Source: Alistipes sp. (GTDB lineage: Bacteria > Bacteroidota > Bacteroidia > Bacteroidales > Rikenellaceae). Taken from it: 8,893 bases of DNA. Of this stretch, positions 1 through 5,568 are shown piece after piece (position 1 is the stretch's first letter; every line of letters starts with the position of its first letter). The DNA is taken from positions 1-8,893 of the forward strand of contig JAFZDR010000212.1 in NCBI GenBank assembly GCA_017561105.1, in the 5' to 3' direction. The position numbers were made by a program, and so were the translations under genes. The notes under the pieces are model-generated. The model ran no database searches and was not told the origin of the DNA. It saw only the letters and a program-made list of their open reading frames with translations.

Positions 1-284
1 GTGTAGTCGGTGTCCTCGACAACATCGTGTAGGAGTGCTGCGATGACCGACTTGGCACCAAGACCTATCTCGTCCACGGCAATCTGAGCTACTGCAATCG
101 GGTGCAGCATATATGGCTCTCCCGAGCGGCGGCGCACACCTGCGTGAGCCTCCTTTGCAAGGAAGTAGGCACGCTTAATCATATTCCAACTCTCCTCGCC
201 CTTGCAGATCTTCTTGCACGAAGCAACGAGCTTCTCCCAAGCTTCGTTGATTACTTTCTCATCGTCGGTAGTGTAGTTGCTCAT
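1..284 (-). CDS. RelA/SpoT-family (p)ppGpp synthetase/hydrolase, N-terminal fragment cut by window edge
   Basis: The first 94 codons of a Rel/SpoT homologue are present; the rest lies beyond base 1. The ATG at 284-282 begins MSNYTTDDEK. A helical region is followed by the typical start of the HD hydrolase domain: HAGVRRRSGEPYMLHP at about residues 47-62, then IAALLHDVVEDT at about 81-92. His47 and the His86-Asp87 pair fit the metal-binding residues of the (p)ppGpp hydrolase site, so the hydrolase half looks intact as far as it can be seen. Family members make and/or degrade the alarmone (p)ppGpp in the cytosol, adjusting growth to nutrient supply. The synthetase, TGS and ACT regions cannot be checked, so a bifunctional Rel cannot be told from a hydrolase-only form. 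It lies 83 bases downstream of recA, with a hairpin in between and no promoter box seen, so readthrough from recA is possible. Confidence 0.9.
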   Translation of the reverse strand, partial: MSNYTTDDEKVINEAWEKLVASCKKICKGEESWNMIKRAYFLAKEAHAGVRRRSGEPYMLHPIAVAQIAVDEIGLGAKSVIAALLHDVVEDTDY

Positions 285-297
285 AACCTATACCTCT

Positions 298-343
298 AAA
301 AACCAATATTGAGAGCAGTACCGCCTTAGCGGTACCTACTCTC
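298..343 (-). terminator. Hairpin after recA, probable intrinsic terminator or attenuator
   Basis: A 7-bp perfect stem is formed by GTACCGC (318-324) and GCGGTAC (329-335) around a 4-base loop. It is extended, after a small internal bulge, by GAGAG (311-315) and CTCTC (339-343). Read on the minus strand it lies about 25 bases after the recA stop. A five-T run (302-298) comes 8 bases after the hairpin, later than in an ideal terminator, and only 13 bases remain before the rel start codon. It could end recA transcription or throttle readthrough into rel. Confidence 0.6.
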
Positions 344-367
344 GTTTGTCGTAGCTCGTAAAAGCCA

Positions 368-1375
368 CTATTTCTGTGTCATAGCCTCGCGGAGCTTAGC
401 TTCGATCTCGTCGCACAAAGCCTTGTCCGAGGTCAATAACTCCTTCACGGCATCGCGTCCCTGGCCGATCTTCTTCTCACCATACGAGAACCACGAACCC
501 GCCTTCTTTATAATCTCATAATCTACTGCCAAGTCAAGAATCTCGCCAATCTTCGAGATGCCCTCGCCAAACATGATGTCGAACTCGGCCTTCTTGAACG
601 GAGGTGCCACCTTATTCTTCACAACCTTTACGCGGGTGCGGGTTCCGAGCTGCTCCTCGCCATCCTTGATAACCGATGTACGACGGATATCGATACGAAC
701 ACTTGCGTAGAACTTCAATGCGTTACCACCTGTGGTTGTTTCAGGGTTGCCGTAAACCACGCCAATCTTATCGCGAAGCTGGTTGATGAAGATGCAGACG
801 GTCTTTGTCTTTGCGATGCTCGCTGTGAGCTTACGCAATGCCTGCGACATCAATCGTGCCTGCAAACCCATCTTCGAGTCGCCCATCTCGCCCTCAATCT
901 CAGCCTTTGGTGTAAGTGCCGCTACCGAGTCGATTACGATAATGTCGATTGCGCTCGAACGAATCAACGAGTCGGCAATTTAGAGAGCCTGCTCGCCATT
1001 GTCAGGCTGCGAAACGAGGAGGTTGTCCACATCTACGCCCAACTTCTGTGCATAGAAGCTGTCGAATGCGTGCTCTGCATCGATAAATGCTGCGATGCCG
1101 CCAGCCTTCTGGGCTTCGGCGATAGCGTGAATTGCGAGAGTTGTCTTACCTGATGACTCAGGGCCGAAAATCTCAATTACTCTACCCTTTGGGTAGCCAC
1201 CTACTCCGAGTGCCACATCGAGGGTGATAGAGCCTGTCGGAATTACCGGTACATTCTCTACATTCTCGCTTGACATCTGCATAATCGAACCCTTGCCGAA
1301 GTCCTTCTCGATCTTCGCCATTACCGCCTTCAAGACCTTCATCTTCTCGGCATTCTGTGTTGTCATTTCGCTCAT
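368..1375 (-). pseudogene. recA: RecA recombinase gene interrupted by one in-frame TAA stop
   Basis: Two collinear stretches in the same frame together encode a whole RecA of about 335 codons. The first (1375-983, from ATG) gives residues 1-131, including Walker [10 protein letters not shown] at 71-79 and the catalytic Glu101 in DAEHAFD. Codon 132 is TAA (982-980) where the family has Glu in the EQALEI stretch. The frame then continues at once with [22 protein letters not shown] (Walker B IIVID at about 145-149), the L2 region FINQLR...[11 protein letters not shown], and the C-terminal domain ending at TAG (368-370). No frameshift, gap or second stop was found. RecA forms ATP-dependent filaments on single-stranded DNA for homologous recombination and repair. 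The 131-residue product would lack Walker B, both DNA-binding loops and most of the core. The TTG at 967 is an unlikely restart. A fresh nonsense mutation, a mixed template or a sequence error could explain this; the reading frame itself is certain. Confidence 0.93.
980..982 (-). other. Premature TAA codon inside recA
   Basis: On the minus strand the codons run GAG CAG GCT CTC TAA ATT GCC GAC, reading E-Q-A-L-stop-I-A-D. The expected residue is Glu; one G-to-T change from GAA would give TAA. TAA is a normal stop for this organism: the zinc-ribbon, DUF1015, serA and fmt genes in this window all end in TAA, so reassignment of the codon is not supported. Confidence 0.95.
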
Positions 1376-1424
1376 AATATAATCGTTTTTAATTATTTCT
1401 ACATTTTAGCTCCCTTCTCGGGGT

Positions 1425-1441
1425 GTTTGTTGAAAACAAAC
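1425..1441. promoter_or_regulatory. Inverted repeat at the predicted recA transcription start (possible operator)
   Basis: GTTTGTT (1425-1431) and AACAAAC (1435-1441) are exact reverse complements separated by three bases. On the minus strand the dyad starts 7 bases after the -7 box, so it would cover roughly the first 17 transcribed bases. A second small pairing (CCC/GGG, about 1412-1423) follows in the leader. It could bind a repressor or form a 5' hairpin in the mRNA. It does not match the E. coli or Gram-positive LexA consensus. Confidence 0.45.
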
Positions 1442-1447
1442 TTTCCT

Positions 1448-1455
1448 CAAAGTTA
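1448..1455 (-). promoter_or_regulatory. recA promoter -7 box (Bacteroidota type)
   Basis: The minus strand reads TAACTTTG, an exact match to the Bacteroidota sigma-ABfr -7 element TAnnTTTG. It lies 72 bases before the recA ATG, giving a predicted leader of about 65 bases. A convincing TTTG -33 box is not present at the usual 19-21 base spacing, so initiation may need help or the promoter may be modest. The leader just before the ATG is AT-rich with no Shine-Dalgarno sequence, as is usual in this phylum. Confidence 0.6.
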
Positions 1456-1590
1456 TGAATTTTTTTCGATAATCGCTACCTCTAAATGCATTTTTTTACG
1501 CTTTAGTTGTCAAATTTCTCTGTTTGCGTAGCAGTTTTTAGGGGTTGTAGGGATAATGGTGGCGATAAGTCTTTCCCCGCTCACTACTCG

Positions 1591-1803
1591 TTAGTCCCAC
1601 AATAAGTGCCCCACGACCTGCTCCTCGAACTCCTCCGGGGTGTTGTTAAGGCGTTTCATGCACTGCGGGCAGCGAATAGCCGTTTCGGTCTCGATATGGC
1701 ACATACCATCCTCGCAGTCGAACTGCCCCATAAATCCAAATCCCACCAAGTTCATAAACTCAGTACCGCAATGCTTGCATCTGATTGTCTGTCCTGTTCC
1801 CAT
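1591..1803 (-). CDS. Small cysteine-rich zinc-ribbon-like protein, function unknown
   Basis: This is a 70-residue protein from ATG (1803) to TAA. It has two CxxC knuckles, C9-x2-C12 and C45-x2-C48, the spacing of a treble-clef or zinc-ribbon fold, so one structural zinc ion is likely. Two further cysteines, C30 and C35, sit in an acidic loop between them (DCEDGMC) and could bind metal or be redox-active. The C-terminal part is acidic and helix-like (NTPEEFEEQVVGH). It has no signal peptide or membrane segment and should be cytosolic. I do not recognise a named family. Such small zinc ribbons may act in nucleic-acid or protein contacts, but nothing here decides this. Support for its being real comes from its own promoter box 40 bases upstream and from the ordered cysteines. 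It is a single-gene unit between the upstream operon terminator and the recA promoter. Confidence 0.8.
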   Translation of the reverse strand: MGTGQTIRCKHCGTEFMNLVGFGFMGQFDCEDGMCHIETETAIRCPQCMKRLNNTPEEFEEQVVGHLLWD

Positions 1804-1842
1804 AGTTGTATAATTTTAAGGTTTTGTTTTACTTTCACAATG

Positions 1843-1850
1843 CAAAGGTA
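1843..1850 (-). promoter_or_regulatory. Promoter -7 box for the zinc-ribbon gene
   Basis: The minus strand reads TACCTTTG followed by CA, an exact TAnnTTTG match and a very typical Bacteroidales start region. It sits 39 bases before the ATG at 1803. A TTTG that could act as the -33 element lies at 1878-1875, inside the adjacent inverted repeat. Its spacing of 24 bases is longer than the usual 19-21. Confidence 0.7.
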
Positions 1851-1858
1851 AGGGGTCG

Positions 1859-1879
1859 TTTTGACAACTCTTGTCAAAA
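1859..1879. promoter_or_regulatory. Perfect 9-bp-arm inverted repeat over the -33 region of the zinc-ribbon promoter
   Basis: TTTTGACAA (1859-1867) and TTGTCAAAA (1871-1879) are exact reverse complements around a 3-base spacer. The centre is about 32 bases upstream of the predicted transcription start. No T-run follows on either strand, so it is not a terminator. A dimeric regulator binding here would compete with sigma factor at the -33 position. The identity of any such regulator is unknown. Confidence 0.55.
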
Positions 1880-1903
1880 TATTGTGTGGGCGAAATTTTT
1901 TAC

Positions 1904-1942
1904 AAAAAAAGACGAGAAACTCTCGTCTCTCGTCTCTCGTCT
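1904..1942 (-). terminator. Intrinsic terminator of the lptF/G-fmt-serC-serA-DUF1015-hydrolase run
   Basis: On the minus strand AGACGAG (1928-1922) pairs with CTCGTCT (1916-1910) around AGTTT, or as an 8-bp stem with a GTT loop. A run of seven T (1910-1904) follows directly, the last stem base being the first T. It begins 9 bases after the stop of the hydrolase gene. The ascending arm is present three times in tandem, so alternative pairings with the single descending arm are possible. Confidence 0.85.
1922..1942. repeat. Three exact tandem copies of a 7-bp unit forming the terminator arm
   Basis: CTCGTCT on the plus strand occurs at 1922-1928, 1929-1935 and 1936-1942 without a mismatch. The complementary arm occurs only once (1910-1916). 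The likely origin is replication slippage in the terminator stem. Confidence 0.9.
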
Positions 1943-1951
1943 GAGAAAAGA

Positions 1952-3271
1952 CTATTTCTCGCCCTTGAGTACCACACGCTCGGCAACCGAACGGAGATAC
2001 TTTGCAATCTCAGGCTTTACGCGAACCGGTGTGTCGGCCTTGAATGGCTCCTTGAAGAGTGTCAGATAACCAACCGCTGCTGCGAGGTATGATCCTGTGT
2101 ATGAAGGGTGCGAACCATCCTTTACATACAAATCAATCTCTGGACGCTCGCGGCGTACAATCTCCCAAGCAATACCCACTGGTGACAAACCTACGCCCAA
2201 CATCTCGGCCATTGCGATATTGTTCTTGGTAATAACCTTCTGCATAGCATCGTAGCTTGTGAAGAACTGTGGATAGCCATTTACGAGGTCTGCCAACTTC
2301 TTACCCTTTGTTGTGTTATTGCCATCGCGACGACCCCAGGTAAGCTCGATAAGGCACTTTGCGTTAGGGCTGTGCTGCTTAATCTTTGCAACCATCTTGC
2401 CCATCTCGCCCACAACATTCTTATCTACCGAAGTACCGATACGGAGTGCAGAAAGGCTCTGGTCCTGCAAGAAGGCGTAGTCGTAACCACCCTCCTCGAC
2501 AGCCTGACGCGATACATGGTCAGCCAAGTGCTGCTTCATGGTGTAGCCGCCGTGTGTGTAGTAGCCGCAGTCGAGCTCGTGACCCTCATGCCATGCAATC
2601 TCCTTCAACATCATTGGGTAGTGGTTGTAGTAGGTGTAGCTGTTACCTATAAATAATACGCGTGTAACATCGCTTGGCTTCTTGTCGCCGAGAACTACAA
2701 CCTTTGGAGCAGTGCTTACGCCGCTACCATAGAGTGTGCTCTTGGTTACTGCCTTGTCGCAGTGACGCAAGCGAATTTTCAACTCTCCGCTCTTGATCTC
2801 ATTCTCAAGACGAACGGTCTTCCACAAGAAGTTAGGCCACTTGTCCGACTTTGACGAGTAGCAGTTGTCGCCCTTCTTCTCTGCAGGGAATACTGGTTTC
2901 CAAACCTTTCCGTCGAGATACTCGAATGCGAATGCATAGCGATCATCTGCAGGCTCTGCAATAAATGGGAACCACAAATCTACCGCTGTACCCGCCTTGA
3001 TGTTCTGAACAGGTACGCTCATCAACCAATAATCACCCTTGCGAGTGCCCTCGGCTGCGGGATAGGTAGCCTTCTTGTTACCTACGGTAAGAGTTGCCTT
3101 CTTGCCTACGAACTCAATCTCTCCTTTGCCGATTGATGCGTGATAGCAACCCTTCTCAACGAAGTGAGCAGTGCGCTTTGATGAAAAGTTAAATTCTGTG
3201 CGCTGAATGGTCTGCGCTGTGAGCGACAACGAAAGTGCCGCTGCAATGATGGTTAGTAATATCTTCTTCAT
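1952..3271 (-). CDS. Secreted SGNH/GDSL-like hydrolase, DUF4886 type
   Basis: This is a 439-residue protein. The start chosen is the ATG at 3271, which opens directly on a signal peptide (MKKILLTIIAAALSLSLTAQ, cleavage likely after LTA, about residue 19). A TTG 21 bases upstream would put polar residues in front of it. Residues 20 to about 195 are a beta-rich region with many aromatic residues, perhaps a binding or jelly-roll domain. The hydrolase domain begins at VLFIGNSYTYY with nucleophile Ser211 in block I. THGGYTMKQH (about 239-248) and FLQDQS (about 267-272) follow, and the final acid/base pair Asp385-x2-His388 lies in DGSHPSYTGSYL. This order fits DUF4886/SGNH esterases, which often deacylate sugars in Bacteroidota. 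The substrate cannot be read from sequence. The protein has no lipobox and no C-terminal sorting domain, so it is probably periplasmic. It is the last gene before the terminator, 13 bases after the DUF1015 gene. Confidence 0.85.
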   Translation of the reverse strand: MKKILLTIIAAALSLSLTAQTIQRTEFNFSSKRTAHFVEKGCYHASIGKGEIEFVGKKATLTVGNKKATYPAAEGTRKGDYWLMSVPVQNIKAGTAVDLWFPFIAEPADDRYAFAFEYLDGKVWKPVFPAEKKGDNCYSSKSDKWPNFLWKTVRLENEIKSGELKIRLRHCDKAVTKSTLYGSGVSTAPKVVVLGDKKPSDVTRVLFIGNSYTYYNHYPMMLKEIAWHEGHELDCGYYTHGGYTMKQHLADHVSRQAVEEGGYDYAFLQDQSLSALRIGTSVDKNVVGEMGKMVAKIKQHSPNAKCLIELTWGRRDGNNTTKGKKLADLVNGYPQFFTSYDAMQKVITKNNIAMAEMLGVGLSPVGIAWEIVRRERPEIDLYVKDGSHPSYTGSYLAAAVGYLTLFKEPFKADTPVRVKPEIAKYLRSVAERVVLKGEK

Positions 3272-3284
3272 AATTTTTATAGGT

Positions 3285-4520
3285 TTATTCAAATGAGTGG
3301 ATTACAACTCCCGAACGCAACTTTGGCTCAAACCAAGTGGTCTTCGGAGGCATAATGTTGCCCGTGTCGGCGATGTCGATAAGCTGACGCATCGAAACCG
3401 GATAGAGCGCAAATGCAACCTTCATCTCGCCTGAATCAACGCGCTGCTGCAACTCGCCAAGACCGCGGATACCACCTACGAAGTCGATGCGGTTAGAGGT
3501 GCGCAAATCCTTGATACCAAGAATTTTATCGAGTACAAGATTTGAGAGAATTGTTACATCGAGAACGCCAATCGGATCGGTATCGTTGTAGCGACCCTCC
3601 TTTGCAGTGAGGCTGTACCACTCGCCACCGAGATACATCGAGAAGTTGTGCAATGCCTGCGGTTTGTAGATCTCGCTACCCTCCTTTACAACCACAAAAT
3701 CCTCATCCAAGGCGGCAAGGAACTGCTCCTCGCTCAAACCGTTGAGATCGCGCACTACGCGGTTGTAGTCGATAATGCGGAGGTGCGATTCAGGGAAGGT
3801 AACGGCCAAGAAGTAGCAATACTCCTCCTCGCCCGTATGGTTCGGGTTGTTGTTTTTGCACTCCTCGCCCACTCGCGCAGCTGCTGCGGTACGGTGATGA
3901 CCATCAGCTACATAGAGTGCAGGAATAGAATCGAAAGCGGCGGTAATCTGCTCGTTGTACTCGGTAGGTACAACCCACAAGGTGTGGCCAAAGCCATCCT
4001 CTGCCACGAAGTCGTATTCAGGCTCCGATGCAGTTACATTCTCGACGATTGCGTTGATGTCTGCATTGTCGGGATATGCGAAGAATACAGGCTCGATATT
4101 GGCCTTCTGGTTGCGCACATGGTGCATGCGATCCTCCTCCTTCTCGGTGCGGGTAAGCTCGTGCTTTTTGATTGCCCCCGAGAGGTAATCCTCGAAGTGA
4201 CAGCACATTACAATGCCGTATTGAGTGCAACCATCCATTGTCTGTGCGTAGATGTAGTAGTGCTCCTCCTTATCCTGGCAGAGCCAACCCTCCTTGCGCC
4301 ACTTTGCGAAGTTCTCGACAGCCTTGTCGTAAACCTCCTGCGAATGCTCGTCAGCGATAGGATCGAAGTCGATTTCGGGCTTGATAATGTGGAGCAGAGA
4401 GCGCTCGGTTGCCTCGGCCTTAGCCTCTGACGAGTTCAATACATCGTAAGGGCGCGATGCTACCTCCTTTGCCAACTCCTGTGGAGGGCGAATGCCTTTG
4501 AATGGTTTAATCTTTACCAT
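3285..4520 (-). CDS. DUF1015 family protein linked to serine biosynthesis
   Basis: This 411-residue cytosolic protein is full length for the DUF1015 family. Recognisable blocks are the N-terminal IKPFKGIRP and SRPYDVLNSSEA (about 4-33), KKHELT (118-123), VADGHHRTAAA (204-214) and the C-terminal MPPKTTWFEPKLRSGVVIH (390-408). The DGHHR motif resembles the nucleotide-binding motif of ParB-like free-serine kinases such as archaeal SerK and staphylococcal SbnI; that link is my inference from motif and context. The gene lies 46 bases downstream of serA in the order serC-serA-DUF1015, an arrangement I recall from other Bacteroidales. A role in the last step or the reverse reaction of the phosphoserine pathway (phosphoserine/serine interconversion) is therefore a fair hypothesis. 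No canonical phosphoserine phosphatase is visible in this window. The start is the ATG at 4520, matching the usual family N-terminus. The family call is firm and the function is tentative. Confidence 0.88.
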   Translation of the reverse strand: MVKIKPFKGIRPPQELAKEVASRPYDVLNSSEAKAEATERSLLHIIKPEIDFDPIADEHSQEVYDKAVENFAKWRKEGWLCQDKEEHYYIYAQTMDGCTQYGIVMCCHFEDYLSGAIKKHELTRTEKEEDRMHHVRNQKANIEPVFFAYPDNADINAIVENVTASEPEYDFVAEDGFGHTLWVVPTEYNEQITAAFDSIPALYVADGHHRTAAAARVGEECKNNNPNHTGEEEYCYFLAVTFPESHLRIIDYNRVVRDLNGLSEEQFLAALDEDFVVVKEGSEIYKPQALHNFSMYLGGEWYSLTAKEGRYNDTDPIGVLDVTILSNLVLDKILGIKDLRTSNRIDFVGGIRGLGELQQRVDSGEMKVAFALYPVSMRQLIDIADTGNIMPPKTTWFEPKLRSGVVIHSFE

Positions 4521-4533
4521 AGTTATAAAATTA

Positions 4534-4561
4534 GCTAATGGCTAATGGCCAATGGCTAAAA
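4534..4561. repeat. Short tandem heptamer repeat between serA and the DUF1015 gene
   Basis: On the plus strand four heptamers follow one another: GCTAATG (4534-4540), GCTAATG (4541-4547), GCCAATG (4548-4554) and GCTAAAA (4555-4561). They fill most of the 46-base gap. TTAGC at 4531-4535 can pair with GCTAA at 4555-4559, so weak folding of the transcript is possible. There is no T-run, so this is not a standard terminator. Similar ATTAGCC-type heptamer runs may be common between genes in related genomes; that is from memory. Confidence 0.75.
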
Positions 4562-4566
4562 GCCTG

Positions 4567-5490
4567 TTATTTATTTACCTGGAAACGGGTGTTTCCGTTT
4601 ACGAAATAATCTACAATCTGTCGTGCAGCAGCCAAACCTGCGTTGATGTTAGCCTCGGCAGTCTCGGCACCCATCTTCTTCGGTGTTGCGAAGAAGCGCT
4701 TGCCAAACTTCTCTGCATACTCTGCTGTAGCCTCAGGAGCGACATCTGTAATATATTGTAGATCCTCGCGCTCCTCCATAGCCTTTGCCAAGCCGACCTC
4801 GTCGATAACCTCCTTGCGAGCGGTATTTACGAGCGTTGCACCCTTTGGCATCGACATTGCGAGATCGTAACCGATTGAACCCTTGGTCTGCGGCGTTGCA
4901 GGGATATGCAACGAGAGGAAATCGGCACGGCGATACAACTCCTCGATTGACTCCACGCACTCCACTCCGTCAGCCTCGAAAACGGCCTTGTCGGTGATGA
5001 ATGGGTCATAGGCGATGACATTCATGCCGAGCGCCTTACCCTTGCGGCCTACCAACTTGCCCACATTTCCGTAGGCGTGAATAGCGAGTGTCTTGCCCTG
5101 AATTTCGTGACCTGTGCCCGGTGTGAGCTGGTTACGCGACATATAGACCATAAAGCAGAGTGCCAACTCAGCCACAGCGTTTGAGTTTTGTCCCGGAGTA
5201 TTCATAACTACGATACCGCGCTTCTTGGCCTCCTCACAATCTACATTGTCGAAGCCTGCGCCCGCACGAACTACAATCTTGAGGTTCTTGGCTGCGTCGA
5301 GTACCTCCTTGGTAACCTTGTCGCTACGCACGATAAGTGCATCGACATCGGCTACGGCCTCGAGTAATTGCCCCTTGTCGGTATATTTTTCGAGCAGAAC
5401 AACCTGATATTCTGCAGTTTGTAAAATCTCGGTGATGCCATCTACCGCCTTGCGTGCAAATGGCTTTTCGGTTGCAATCAGAACTTTCAT
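4567..5490 (-). CDS. serA: D-3-phosphoglycerate dehydrogenase, short type with active-site Lys
   Basis: This is a 307-residue NAD-dependent 2-hydroxyacid dehydrogenase that oxidises 3-phosphoglycerate to 3-phosphohydroxypyruvate, the first step of serine synthesis. The start chosen is the ATG at 5490 (MKVLIATEKPFARKAVDGI), which matches family N-termini. An in-frame ATG at 5565, 3 bases after the serC stop, would add 25 residues. Visible features are RAGAGFDNVD (75-84), NTPGQNSNAVAELAL (97-111), a nucleotide-binding turn AYGNVG (139-144) with Ala in place of the first Gly, NTARKEVIDE with Arg225, and TPKKMGAETAEANINAG. Family enzymes usually have a catalytic His after TP; here it is Lys271, as in the Lys-type short enzymes known from Entamoeba and Bacteroidetes. 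It has no ACT or ASB regulatory domain, so feedback inhibition by serine through those domains is not expected. The gene is directly downstream of serC, whose product acts on its product. Confidence 0.92.
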   Translation of the reverse strand: MKVLIATEKPFARKAVDGITEILQTAEYQVVLLEKYTDKGQLLEAVADVDALIVRSDKVTKEVLDAAKNLKIVVRAGAGFDNVDCEEAKKRGIVVMNTPGQNSNAVAELALCFMVYMSRNQLTPGTGHEIQGKTLAIHAYGNVGKLVGRKGKALGMNVIAYDPFITDKAVFEADGVECVESIEELYRRADFLSLHIPATPQTKGSIGYDLAMSMPKGATLVNTARKEVIDEVGLAKAMEEREDLQYITDVAPEATAEYAEKFGKRFFATPKKMGAETAEANINAGLAAARQIVDYFVNGNTRFQVNK

Positions 5491-5568
5491 ACCTTTCAAT
5501 AATGATGTGAAATATACTACTTTCTCCTCCTTCTTCTCGTATGTATAAGGAACTATAGTAGCCATACC

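Noticed and set aside
980..982. TAA reassigned to an amino acid (alternative code)
   Set aside because: Four other genes in the window end in TAA at family-typical C-termini, and no other in-frame TAA is found in coding regions.
968..1000. Intron, intein or insertion at the recA break
   Set aside because: The codons flanking the TAA align continuously with RecA and no extra bases are present; only one codon differs.
1425..1441. Classical LexA/SOS box for recA
   Set aside because: The sequence fits neither the CTGT-N8-ACAG nor the GAAC-N4-GTTC pattern.
1456..1590. Terminator for the zinc-ribbon gene
   Set aside because: I found no stem followed by a T-run on the minus strand in this stretch; the A and T runs present lie in the wrong place or orientation.
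1922..1942. CRISPR-like repeats
   Set aside because: The units are 7 bases long and directly adjacent, with no spacers.
2372..2656. Overlapping plus-strand open frames inside the hydrolase gene
   Set aside because: They are antisense to a well-supported gene, with no promoter or recognisable domain.
3272..3292. TTG start giving the hydrolase seven extra residues
   Set aside because: The ATG at 3271 gives a standard signal peptide directly, and the longer form would overlap the preceding stop.
3648..4430. A 260-codon open frame on the plus strand
   Set aside because: It is fully antisense to the DUF1015 gene, has a low-complexity hydrophobic composition and matches no family I know; it is a shadow of the real gene.
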